DNA of 9,465 bases from an uncultured Lachnospiraceae bacterium (GTDB lineage Bacteria; Bacillota_A; Clostridia; Lachnospirales; Lachnospiraceae), in NCBI GenBank assembly GCA_910585655.1, contig CAJUFW010000064.1:1-9465 (forward strand), given 5' to 3'. Below the pieces are notes generated by a model. It worked only from the letters and a program-made list of their open reading frames with translations. It had not been told where the DNA came from and made no database searches. This document shows, piece after piece, positions 1 to 5,636 of the stretch. How positions within the stretch are numbered: position 1 is the first letter of the stretch; each line of letters opens with the position of its first letter. The translations under genes were made by a program, and so were the position numbers.

Positions 1-1125
1 GTTAAAGCTCGTATCACTTCCGTCATAGGAATAGTTTGCCATTCCATCTTTTACAGAAAGCGTCTGTACGGAATCTTCCTCTAACGTACAATAGCCAAGC
101 AATGTTTCATCCGAAATCTCGCTGCTGTCTGAAATATCTGCACCTTTTCCTTGTTCTGCTAAAAGGATTTGCTCCATCATTTTGTTATACTTGCTGTCTT
201 TGGAAGCGTTCTCCTGGATACCCTCCTCACTGTCGTCGCTGTCGCCGCCCCATTCCTGTTCCAATTTTTCCAAATATGCAGCCGCTTTCTGCTCGTCGGC
301 TCTGGACGGATCAATCGGCAGCTTGAACAGAACGTTGATTCCCTCATACTCCTCATTCCGGGTAATCGTACCATCCTCCTGATAGGAAAAAGCATTTGTT
401 TCATAAAAGGTAGACTGGGTAATACACAGATAAAGCTGACGATCTGCAAAAAGGGCAATATCATCACAACTGATAATTCGGTAAAGCTTTCCGTCTCTGA
501 CCATATCACCATAACCACCACCCATTGAAGCAATGTTGTATTGCCATGGAGTTAAGCCCTGAATCAACGGCGACATAAAAAAGGATAATTCCCCATATTC
601 ATCGCTGCTCGTCGCCGGCATCGGCGTACCGTCTAAGCGCTCTACGGAAATGACCGCATACGTCCCGCCGGTTTCCGCTCCTGATTCCTCGTTCCATAAC
701 CCGTTTTCCTCAAGCTGCTCTTTCGTTGCCACAGCATACAGACGGAATCGGTAATCTCCTGCTTCCTGCGTCTGATTGACCTCTAATACCTCGCCAGACT
801 CAAACGCATCTTTTGCGCTTTTGTCGTTCATCTCCTCTACGATCTCTTCCCGGCTTAAATATTTTACCGCTGCTGCCGTTGTCACCGATACTGTCAACAC
901 GCAAATAGCTGCCGCTGCTACCATAGATACTACTTTTCTTTTCTTCATCGCAATCACCTTTCTGCCTTCCTCCTGGCTTAGACTCTCCGAGGCTTTGGCT
1001 GGGTATCCCTCACGGTTAAGTCTGTCCCATTCGTCAAGCAGACGCTTCTGCAGCGCCTGATCCGGCTCTTGTCTTGGCGCCAACGCTTCCCGCAGTAACA
1101 GATCCATCTCTTTATCCGTTTTCAT
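1..1125 (-). CDS. anti-sigma-factor-like single-pass membrane protein (partial, C-terminus off window)
   Basis: An open frame starts at ATG 1125-1123 and runs without a stop to position 1, giving 375 visible residues. A GGAGGA ribosome binding site lies just upstream, inside the end of the sigma gene, and the two genes overlap by 14 nt. Residues 1-60 are hydrophilic and charged, as expected for a cytoplasmic sigma-binding part. Residues about 65-87 form one hydrophobic segment preceded by KKRK, so the bulk of the protein should be outside the membrane. The outer part is acidic, with a low-complexity Asp/Glu/Ser stretch near residues 293-300. Overlap with an ECF sigma gene plus this N-in, one-helix layout is the usual arrangement of a membrane anti-sigma factor, similar to DUF4179-type proteins of clostridia. 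The inferred role is to hold the sigma factor inactive until an outside signal releases it. The ligand is unknown and no zinc-binding HxxxCxxC motif is evident. The family name is tentative. Confidence 0.75.
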   Translation of the reverse strand, partial: MKTDKEMDLLLREALAPRQEPDQALQKRLLDEWDRLNREGYPAKASESLSQEEGRKVIAMKKRKVVSMVAAAAICVLTVSVTTAAAVKYLSREEIVEEMNDKSAKDAFESGEVLEVNQTQEAGDYRFRLYAVATKEQLEENGLWNEESGAETGGTYAVISVERLDGTPMPATSSDEYGELSFFMSPLIQGLTPWQYNIASMGGGYGDMVRDGKLYRIISCDDIALFADRQLYLCITQSTFYETNAFSYQEDGTITRNEEYEGINVLFKLPIDPSRADEQKAAAYLEKLEQEWGGDSDDSEEGIQENASKDSKYNKMMEQILLAEQGKGADISDSSEISDETLLGYCTLEEDSVQTLSVKDGMANYSYDGSDTSFN

Positions 1126-1642
1126 AGCCGCAGTCCTCCAATCTTTTTTTCATGACCATTCTTGCCTTATGTAGTCGGCTTTTTACCGTACCGCCCGGCA
1201 GCTTTAAGATCTTTGCAATCTCTTCTATGGAAAGCTGCGCCGTATAATACAGATACACCGGCAGCCTCAGTTTTTCAGGCAGTGCCTGTGTCTCCCTACG
1301 GACTGTCTGCTGCAGCTCTCCCAATATGATCTGCTCTTCCAAACCCATTCGCTCATCCGCCACTACCGTCAGAAGCTCATCCGTCAGCCCCTCCATCGGA
1401 GCTATTTGCTGTCTGCGCATGAATTTTTTCCGACGATTCCGATAGAGACCGACCGCAATACTGTCCAGGTAAGCTTTAGGGTTCGCAGAACCATCGATGT
1501 CCTTGCAATGTTCTACCGCCGCCAGCATAGTATCCTGGTATAGTTCGTCTGCCTCCTCCCGATTCGCTGTCAACGCTCGGCAGAAAGAATAAATTGCCTT
1601 TCCGTCTCGTTCAATCAATTCCTGAAATTCCTGCTTTATCAT
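1112..1642 (-). CDS. ECF-type RNA polymerase sigma-70 family factor
   Basis: This is a 176-residue ECF sigma factor, which directs RNA polymerase to a small regulon. The region 2 helix block spans about residues 16-75 and includes AIYSFCRALTANREEADELY, followed by NPKAYLDSIA and a basic NRRKK segment. The region 4 helix-turn-helix spans about residues 120-168, with LPEKLRLPVYLYY, then SIEEIAKILKLPGGTVKSRL. The length is normal for ECF factors with only regions 2 and 4. The ATG at 1642 was chosen because GGAGG sits 5 nt upstream; a longer TTG start at 1726 adds residues that do not belong to the family. The downstream gene overlaps by 14 nt and encodes the likely anti-sigma partner, so the two are probably translationally coupled. 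No confident promoter was found upstream; a TGAACC at 1730-1735 could be part of an autoregulated ECF promoter but its -10 partner is not convincing. Confidence 0.93.
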   Translation of the reverse strand: MIKQEFQELIERDGKAIYSFCRALTANREEADELYQDTMLAAVEHCKDIDGSANPKAYLDSIAVGLYRNRRKKFMRRQQIAPMEGLTDELLTVVADERMGLEEQIILGELQQTVRRETQALPEKLRLPVYLYYTAQLSIEEIAKILKLPGGTVKSRLHKARMVMKKRLEDCGYENG

Positions 1643-1752
1643 AATAACCTCCACGTTGCCGCTTTCTGGCAGATTCGGTGCGATATGGTTTTTCGCCCTA
1701 CACCTATATATTGTCGCGGCAAGCAAAGTGGTTCATTTTTTCTTATCATATG

Positions 1753-1885
1753 AAAAAGAATTCCACAAAGTGGAATTCCCGCACCGAGCGCGGTTGCCGA
1801 ACGGCAACATCTTCCATGCGCGCGAGTGCGCATCCCCCGGAGGGCTTTTGTATGATAGGGAAGTTCGGAGAACTTTCCTATCATA
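1753..1885 (-). repeat. family 1 hairpin repeat, copy A (long form)
   Basis: This is one of four related intergenic units. Reading the plus strand it has an A-run (1753-1757), the perfect hairpin GAATTCCAC-AAA-GTGGAATTC (1758-1778), GTTGCCG-AA-CGGCAAC (1793-1808), ATGCGC-N6-GCGCAT (1816-1833), and a long palindrome with arms 1851-1866 and 1870-1885 around a GGA loop. The palindrome pairs at all 16 positions, one of them a G-T. On the minus strand the GAATTCCAC hairpin is followed by TTTTT and looks like a terminator. The unit directly abuts copy B on its right. Strand is given relative to the transcribed genes. Confidence 0.85.
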
Positions 1886-1994
1886 TGAAAAAGAATTCCA
1901 CAAAGTGGAATTCCCGCGCCGAAGCGCGTCTGCGTCAGCAGACATTTTCCTTAGGCGCGAAGTGCGCATCCCCCGGAGAACTTTCCTATCATAC
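1886..1994 (-). repeat. family 1 hairpin repeat, copy B (short form)
   Basis: This unit is a tandem partner of copy A. It shares the GAATTCCAC-AAA-GTGGAATTC hairpin (1893-1913), the GTGCGCATCCCCCGGAG block and the CTTTCCTATCATA end. It differs inside: where A has GTTGCCG-AA-CGGCAAC, B has GCGC-CGAA-GCGC (1916-1927) followed by GTCTGC-GTCA-GCAGAC (1928-1943). It also lacks the left arm of the long palindrome. Its right end runs directly into the A-run (1995-2000) that is the T-run of the hflC terminator. Confidence 0.85.
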
Positions 1995-2020
1995 AAAAAA
2001 GCCGCAGCCTTATCTGCGAC
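1995..2020 (-). terminator. intrinsic terminator of hflKC
   Basis: On the minus strand GTCGCAG (2020-2014) pairs with CTGCGGC (2007-2001), with one G-U, across a 6-nt loop. It is followed at once by TTTTTT (2000-1995). It lies 25 nt past the hflC stop codon, the right place to end the hflK-hflC transcript. Confidence 0.85.
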
Positions 2021-2045
2021 CTTTCTGTTTTTGGTCATTCTTTTG

Positions 2046-2918
2046 TTATTCTGTATAAAAAATCTGCGCCAGCGGCGAATCTTTATCCAGCACCAGCGTT
2101 TTATTCCCGCCCTTTAATGCAGCCTTAGCCGCGTCTAGGGCGCGAACAAAGGAATAAAACTCGCTTCTGCTTTTATCGGCATAGGCTTCCGAAAGAACCC
2201 GCATATATTCTGCTTCTCCTTCTGCCTCGATTTTCTCTGCCTGTGCTTGTGCTTCGGATAAGCTGATCGCAATTTCCTTGTCTGTCGTATTGCGGATAAT
2301 CTGCGCCTCAGATTCGCCTTCTGCCGTATAGGTAGCAGCGATCTTGTCTCGTTCGGAAATCATCCGCTCATAAACAGCCGTCTTATTTTCGCCCGGCAAA
2401 TCCAAATGCTTCATTTCAATGGAAAGCAGTTCCATTCCATATTGCTCGATAGAATTCCCGATCCCTTCCATCATCTGCTGACTGAGCACCCCTGCTCTGC
2501 CAGAAATGACTTCTTCCTGCGTCATACTACTGATTACGTTTTTCATGGAATTATAGACAATCGTATTGATACGACTTTCTGCATTGCTGACAGAGGAATT
2601 TAGCGTCTGGGCAAAGCGGATAGGATCGGTAATCCGCCAAAGCACGTAGCTGTTTGCCACCATTGTCTTTTTATCCATTGTAATAACGTCGGACGGATCG
2701 AGATCATAAAGCAGCGTCGCTTTTGGCAGTGTATCGGTAGTCTGAATAAACGGAAGCTTAAAGGAAAGCCCTGCATCGGTTACTACATGGTCAATCTTAC
2801 CAAATTGCTTGACTAATGTATATTCATTTTCTTTTGTTACGACAAAACTGCTTTCTGCCAAAATCAGAATCACCACTACGACCGCGATACCAAGAAGTTT
2901 CCCTATTGTCTTTTTCAT
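2046..2918 (-). CDS. hflC: HflC, SPFH/band 7 membrane protein (FtsH modulator)
   Basis: A 290-residue SPFH/prohibitin-family protein. In characterised bacteria HflC and HflK form a large membrane-anchored assembly that encloses and modulates the FtsH protease. The N-terminus has one membrane helix (about residues 7-22), then the band 7 domain starting FVVTKENEYTLVKQFGKI with the typical GLSFKLPFIQ. An Ala/Glu-rich coiled-coil region follows (YTAEGESEAQIIRN, then EAQAQAEKIEAEGEAEYMRV). The C-terminus FYSFVRALDAAKAAL with a final LAQIFYTE matches the HflC pattern. The ATG at 2918 is preferred over an upstream ATG at 2963 because GGAGG lies 9 nt before it and the protein then begins with a normal basic-hydrophobic MKKTIGKLLG. 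The start follows the hflK stop codon after one base, so the pair is tightly coupled. An intrinsic terminator follows the gene. No ftsH is present in the window. Confidence 0.92.
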   Translation of the reverse strand: MKKTIGKLLGIAVVVVILILAESSFVVTKENEYTLVKQFGKIDHVVTDAGLSFKLPFIQTTDTLPKATLLYDLDPSDVITMDKKTMVANSYVLWRITDPIRFAQTLNSSVSNAESRINTIVYNSMKNVISSMTQEEVISGRAGVLSQQMMEGIGNSIEQYGMELLSIEMKHLDLPGENKTAVYERMISERDKIAATYTAEGESEAQIIRNTTDKEIAISLSEAQAQAEKIEAEGEAEYMRVLSEAYADKSRSEFYSFVRALDAAKAALKGGNKTLVLDKDSPLAQIFYTE

Positions 2919-2919
2919 C

Positions 2920-4014
2920 CTAGTTTCCCTCCGTTTCTGTCCTGTCCGGATTTGTTTCGTCATCCGAAGCCTTCTTTTCAGAAGCAGTACGGTCTGTATC
3001 GTTTCCTGTCAACGGTTCTATCGGCAGCAGCTTTTGAATATCGCCGTTCCCGCTGTCGATGATGACCTTTAGATCCGGCAGAATTGCTTCCATTGCTTCA
3101 TAAAACATCCGCTGCCTGGTAATCAACGGATATTTGACATATTCGGCGTACATTTCGTTAAAACGCGCCACCTGTCCTTGTGCCTCGTTGATTCTCTGCT
3201 GTTTCGTGGATTCTGCTTTCTGTAAAATCTGATCTACTTTTGCCTCTGCCTCCGGCATTTTTTCGTTTTTGTACTTATTGGCATTGTTGATCGCCGTTTC
3301 TTTCCCCTGTTTGGCTGCCTCAACTGCCGTAAATGCTTCTAAAACTTCCTGAGTCGGCGGCTCGGAATCCTGAATGGTGATATTGACCAAATAAAGACCG
3401 ATATCCTGTTTTTCCAAATCCAGCATAATCTTTTCTTTAATCACTGCCTGAATCTCACTTTTTCCAGTGGTCAGCACGCTGTCTACATCATAACTGCCGA
3501 CTACCGCACGGATATTGCTTTGGGCAATATTTTTTAAAATCTCATCCGGTTTTTTAGAGGCATAAAGCATTTTCACTGGATCGGATACTTTATATTCCAC
3601 AAAGAAATCCACGTTGATAAAATTGAAATCCTTTGTAATCATCAGTGATTCATCCTCTATAGCCTCATTGTTCTCCCGGTCGTAGCCAATCGAAATCCCC
3701 CGAATCGTCGTATCAACTTTTCGTACTTCCTGAATAAAAGGAATTTTAAAGTGAAGCCCCGGCTCCGTCACCGCTTTTGCTACACCAAACGTCGTGACCA
3801 CTGCCTGTTCCTGCTCCTTAATGGTAAAAAAGGAGTTTAACGCCAGTACCAATACTACCAGTATGGCAACGACTATCCCGATTATCCTGCCAATGGTTTT
3901 GCCGTTTTTGTCTTTACCTCCTCCTGTTCCTTTTTTTTCTTGTTTCTTTGTTTCCTTCCCAGCAGTTCCTGCTGCTCCCTCTACCGTTCCGGTGTAGCTG
4001 CTTTGATCGTCCAT
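2920..4014 (-). CDS. hflK: HflK, SPFH/band 7 membrane protein (FtsH modulator)
   Basis: A 364-residue partner of HflC. Residues 1-40 are a Gly/Lys-rich cytoplasmic tail (KKQEKKGTGGGKDKNGK), residues about 41-64 a single membrane helix, followed by the SPFH domain beginning FFTIKEQEQAVVTTFGVAKA with GLHFKIPFIQ. The predicted coiled coil lies at about residues 225-290 (AAKQGKETAINNANKYKNEK). The block QRMFYEAMEAILPDLKVII is typical of the HflK C-terminal part. The last 35 residues are acidic, Thr/Asp/Glu-rich and probably disordered. ATG 4014 was chosen: AGGAG lies 8 nt upstream, and the longer ATG at 4071 would fall at or upstream of the inferred transcription start. The order hflK then hflC is the standard one. 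In E. coli the complex sits in the inner membrane with most mass outside the cytoplasm; here the same topology is assumed. Confidence 0.92.
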   Translation of the reverse strand: MDDQSSYTGTVEGAAGTAGKETKKQEKKGTGGGKDKNGKTIGRIIGIVVAILVVLVLALNSFFTIKEQEQAVVTTFGVAKAVTEPGLHFKIPFIQEVRKVDTTIRGISIGYDRENNEAIEDESLMITKDFNFINVDFFVEYKVSDPVKMLYASKKPDEILKNIAQSNIRAVVGSYDVDSVLTTGKSEIQAVIKEKIMLDLEKQDIGLYLVNITIQDSEPPTQEVLEAFTAVEAAKQGKETAINNANKYKNEKMPEAEAKVDQILQKAESTKQQRINEAQGQVARFNEMYAEYVKYPLITRQRMFYEAMEAILPDLKVIIDSGNGDIQKLLPIEPLTGNDTDRTASEKKASDDETNPDRTETEGN

Positions 4015-4061
4015 ACCCGCCGCTCCTTTCCTCTTGTAAAACATGGCTCTTTTTTCTATAT

Positions 4062-4090
4062 AGTATAACACAGGCGGCAGACTGCTACAA
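4062..4090 (-). promoter_or_regulatory. SigA-type promoter of hflKC
   Basis: On the minus strand, TTGTAG (4090-4085) and TATACT (4067-4062) are separated by exactly 17 nt. The -10 matches the consensus at 5 of 6 positions, the -35 mainly at TTG. The predicted start near 4055 gives a leader of about 40 nt before the hflK ribosome binding site and ATG. Confidence 0.65.
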
Positions 4091-4124
4091 CCAAAGAGAG
4101 GGATTTTTCATTTTCTTTTAATAA

Positions 4125-4153
4125 ACCTTTTTTTGGCACTATTTGGCACTACC
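4125..4153. repeat. tandem 10-mer and flank of family 1 copy C
   Basis: TTGGCACTAT (4133-4142) is followed directly by TTGGCACTAC (4143-4152). The longer string ACCTTTTTTTGGCACTAT (4125-4142) recurs as ACCTTTTTTGGTACTAT at 4275-4291, with one T fewer and one C/T change. These two strings flank family 1 copy C together with the dapA terminator, so they may mark a duplicated junction. The A/T-run content makes chance similarity possible. Confidence 0.5.
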
Positions 4154-4156
4154 GAC

Positions 4157-4242
4157 GCAACATCTTCCATTCGTGCGAGTGTGCATCCCGCCCGGAGGGC
4201 TTTTTGTATCATAGGGAAGTTTGGAGAACTTTCCTATGATAC
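4157..4242 (-). repeat. family 1 hairpin repeat, copy C (truncated, long palindrome)
   Basis: This copy keeps the block GCAACATCTTCCAT, the GTGCGAGTGTGCATCCCG block and the long palindrome, but it lacks the GAATTCCAC hairpin module. The palindrome is the best of the set: arms 4201-4222 and 4226-4247 pair over 22 positions, including two G-T pairs, around GGA, the outermost pairs using the flanking A-run. Compared with copy A one pair is swapped (C4210-G4238 against G1854-C1882), so pairing is kept while sequence changes. Its right end runs straight into the T-run of the dapA terminator. Confidence 0.8.
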
Positions 4243-4277
4243 AAAAAAGATCCGACAGCCAAACCCGCTGACAGACC
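4243..4277 (-). terminator. intrinsic terminator of dapA
   Basis: On the minus strand GGTCTGTCAGC (4277-4267) pairs with GCTGTCGGATC (4259-4249), with two G-U pairs and one mismatch, followed by TTTTTT (4248-4243). It begins 17 nt past the dapA stop codon. Confidence 0.8.
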
Positions 4278-4293
4278 TTTTTTGGTACTATCT

Positions 4294-5178
4294 CTATAAC
4301 AGCCCTACTCGTTTCATCTCCTGAATCAACTGTTCCCGATGCCCGTCTTCCATTGGCGTGAGCGGCTTCCGAAACGGTCCGACCTCCCAGCCAAGCAGAT
4401 TCATTGCTTCTTTAACCGGAATCGGATTTACCTCACAGAACAGGATATTGATCAAATTCAAATAGTTCATTTGAAGCTTTAGACTCTCTTTTACTTTTCC
4501 TTCCAGATAAGCATGTACCATCCGGCTCATCTCTGCCGGAATTAAATGGGAAGCAACGGAAATTACTCCTTTCCCTCCTAAAGAAAGCAAAGGCACCACC
4601 TGATCGTCATTGCCGGAATAAATCGCAAAATCCTCTCCTGTCAGAGCGGCAATTTTCGCTACCTGAGAAATATTCCCGGAAGCCTCTTTTACCGCTACGA
4701 TATTATCTACCTCTGCTGCCAGCTTGGCGATTGTCACCGGTTCAATATTGCAGCCTGTCCGTCCCTGGATGTTGTATAAAACAACCGGAATATCAATCGC
4801 ATGCGCCGTGTCTGCAAAATGCTCGTACATCCCTCTCTGGGTCGCCTTATTGTAATACGGAGACACCAGCAGTACCGCATCTGCCCCCGCCTGCTCTGCT
4901 TCCTTTGACAAATAAACGGCGGTGTCCGTACAGTTAGAACCGGTTCCTGCTATCACCGGAACCCGATGCGCGGCTCTTGCCACTGCTACCCGGATACACT
5001 CAATATGTTCCTCGTGAGAAAGTGTCGCCGCTTCTCCTGTTGTCCCGCAGATCACCAGCCCATCTATTCCTCCTGCAATCTGCCCGTCTACCAAAGCTTC
5101 TAATTTTTCATAATTTACACTCCCGTCCTCATGAAACGGGGTAATCAATGCGGTTGCTGCTCCTTCAAAAATACTCAT
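4294..5178 (-). CDS. dapA: 4-hydroxy-tetrahydrodipicolinate synthase
   Basis: A 294-residue DapA, the cytoplasmic class I aldolase-fold enzyme that condenses pyruvate with aspartate semialdehyde, the first step of the diaminopimelate/lysine branch. Seen in the sequence: pyruvate-binding GTTGEA at 45-50, YY at 108-109, Tyr135 in VVLYN, Arg140 in GRTG, and the Schiff-base Lys164 in VAVKEASGN, all at the expected family spacing. IYSGNDD (187-192) and NPIPVKEAMN (251-260) are also typical. Length matches the family, which normally forms a homotetramer. The start is set by AGGAGG 8 nt before ATG 5178. Transcription probably begins at a strong promoter inside the end of the methyltransferase gene, leaving a leader of about 420 nt with two structured family 2 repeats. 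An intrinsic terminator follows. No other lysine-pathway gene lies nearby and no lysine riboswitch was recognised. Confidence 0.95.
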   Translation of the reverse strand: MSIFEGAATALITPFHEDGSVNYEKLEALVDGQIAGGIDGLVICGTTGEAATLSHEEHIECIRVAVARAAHRVPVIAGTGSNCTDTAVYLSKEAEQAGADAVLLVSPYYNKATQRGMYEHFADTAHAIDIPVVLYNIQGRTGCNIEPVTIAKLAAEVDNIVAVKEASGNISQVAKIAALTGEDFAIYSGNDDQVVPLLSLGGKGVISVASHLIPAEMSRMVHAYLEGKVKESLKLQMNYLNLINILFCEVNPIPVKEAMNLLGWEVGPFRKPLTPMEDGHREQLIQEMKRVGLL

Positions 5179-5193
5179 TTCTTATTCCTCCTA

Positions 5194-5300
5194 TTTAAGT
5201 TCCGCCTCTTCTCTTCAATGCCCCTTTAAAGGGGAGAGAAATCCTGCCGCAATAAAATGCGTCAGCATTTCCTCCCAGGGGCATTTCCGTTCCGAGGCTG
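5194..5300 (-). repeat. family 2 hairpin repeat, copy 1
   Basis: A 107-bp unit with ends TTTAAGTTCCGCCTC and CCGTTCCGAGGCTG, which shares most of its sequence with copy 2. Inside lie the perfect palindrome CCCCTTTAAAGGGG (5221-5234), the hairpin AAATGC-GTCA-GCATTT (5255-5270), and a long-range pair AATGCCCC (5217-5224) with GGGGCATT (5278-5285). GCCTC near the left end can pair with GAGGC at the right end, closing the unit. On the minus strand it ends CGGAACTTAAATA and joins the dapA ribosome binding site. Confidence 0.85.
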
Positions 5301-5303
5301 TTT

Positions 5304-5319
5304 TTTAAGTTCCGTCTCC
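5304..5319 (-). repeat. family 2 repeat end fragment
   Basis: TTTAAGTTCCGTCTCC matches the left 16 bases of the full copies except for one position and is followed directly by the left end of copy 2. It looks like the leftover edge of another unit, so at least three insertions or duplications occurred here. A weaker remnant, TTTAAGTCC, lies at 5496-5504 beyond copy 2. Confidence 0.65.
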
Positions 5320-5323
5320 TTTA

Positions 5324-5480
5324 TTTAAGTTCCGCCTCTTCTCTTCGAGCCGGGTTATGACCGGCTTTGCCCCTTTAAGGGGGAGAGAAATCCTGCCGCA
5401 ATAAAGTCACGCCCTTCGGGCGCGTCAGCATTTCCTCCCACGAGCCGAACTTTGTTCGGCTTACTTCCGTTCCGAGACTG
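5324..5480 (-). repeat. family 2 hairpin repeat, copy 2 (with extra hairpins)
   Basis: A 157-bp unit collinear with copy 1 but longer because hairpins replace short segments. The additions are GCCGG-GTTATGA-CCGGC near 5349-5365, CGCCC-TTCG-GGGCG near 5410-5423 (replacing the base of the AAATGC hairpin), and AGCCGAAC-TTT-GTTCGGCT near 5443-5461. The conserved blocks are GGGGGAGAGAAATCCTGCCG, GCGTCAGCATTTCCTCCCA and TTCCGTTCCGAGACTG. The identical backbone with exchangeable stems resembles family 1 in style. Confidence 0.85.
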
Positions 5481-5607
5481 ACGGGATCTCTTTTATTTAA
5501 GTCCAAACGCTTCACGGAATACCAAATATAAAATCCTGCGAGGGTAAACTGTTTTAAGGCATATATGTGGAATGCTTTATTCCTTTCCTTGATAGTTCAC
5601 CAAAACC

Positions 5608-5636
5608 ATTATAGTAAAATAGTGCTTGAAAGTCAA
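5608..5636 (-). promoter_or_regulatory. strong SigA-type promoter, probably for dapA
   Basis: On the minus strand TTGACT (5636-5631) and TATAAT (5613-5608) are separated by 17 nt, nearly a full consensus. The TGA stop codon of the methyltransferase gene (5635-5633) is part of the -35 box. No terminator is seen between the methyltransferase and this promoter, so dapA may also receive read-through transcripts. Confidence 0.85.

Larger units (their letters stand above)
1643..2045. other. intergenic region hflC-sigma gene, filled with family 1 repeats
   Basis: This stretch of about 400 bases holds no supported gene. From right to left it contains the hflC terminator (1995-2020), two tandem family 1 repeat units (1753-1994), a short remnant of a further unit edge at 1743-1752, and about 90 bases of probable promoter and leader DNA for the sigma gene. 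Open frames that cross it on both strands translate the repeats themselves (for example EFHKVEFP twice on the plus strand) and lack a ribosome binding site. Confidence 0.7.
5179..5601 (-). promoter_or_regulatory. long structured leader of dapA
   Basis: If transcription starts about 7 nt past the -10 box, near 5601, the dapA messenger carries about 420 nt before its ATG. The first part (5601-5505) has no gene and only a small hairpin, GGAAT-N5-ATTCC (5569-5583). The rest is family 2 repeat copies 2 and 1, each with several GC-rich hairpins. The last copy ends directly at the dapA ribosome binding site. I looked for lysine riboswitch and T-box signatures and did not recognise either. Whether the leader regulates dapA or merely carries repeats cannot be settled from sequence. 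Confidence 0.5.

Noticed and set aside
177..533. 118-residue minus-strand frame within the anti-sigma-like gene
   Set aside because: It lies wholly inside the longer frame that runs from 1125 to the window edge, which has a ribosome binding site and a coherent one-helix topology.
1643..1726. Longer start of the sigma factor at a TTG codon (1726)
   Set aside because: The added 28 residues do not fit ECF factors, and a GGAGG site lies ideally before ATG 1642.
1704..1735. Possible ECF promoter of the sigma gene (TGAACC at 1730-1735, TATATA at 1705-1710)
   Set aside because: The 19-nt spacing and the A/T-only second box do not fit a known ECF or SigA pattern well enough to list as a promoter.
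1753..1994. CRISPR array
   Set aside because: The repeat units are over 100 bp, only two in tandem, are full of hairpins and have no short uniform spacers or cas genes.
1656..2117. Plus- and minus-strand open frames across the hflC-sigma gap (about 80-153 residues)
   Set aside because: They translate the family 1 repeats, show the same peptide twice (EFHKVEFP), lack ribosome binding sites and overlap the hflC end or the sigma start.
4200..4248. Long palindrome of copy C as a bidirectional terminator
   Set aside because: In both directions the stem is preceded by a T-run and followed by an A-run, the opposite of a terminator; the real dapA terminator lies beside it.
5179..5601. Lysine riboswitch or T-box ahead of dapA
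   Set aside because: I could not find the conserved core of either; the sequence is explained mostly by the family 2 repeats.
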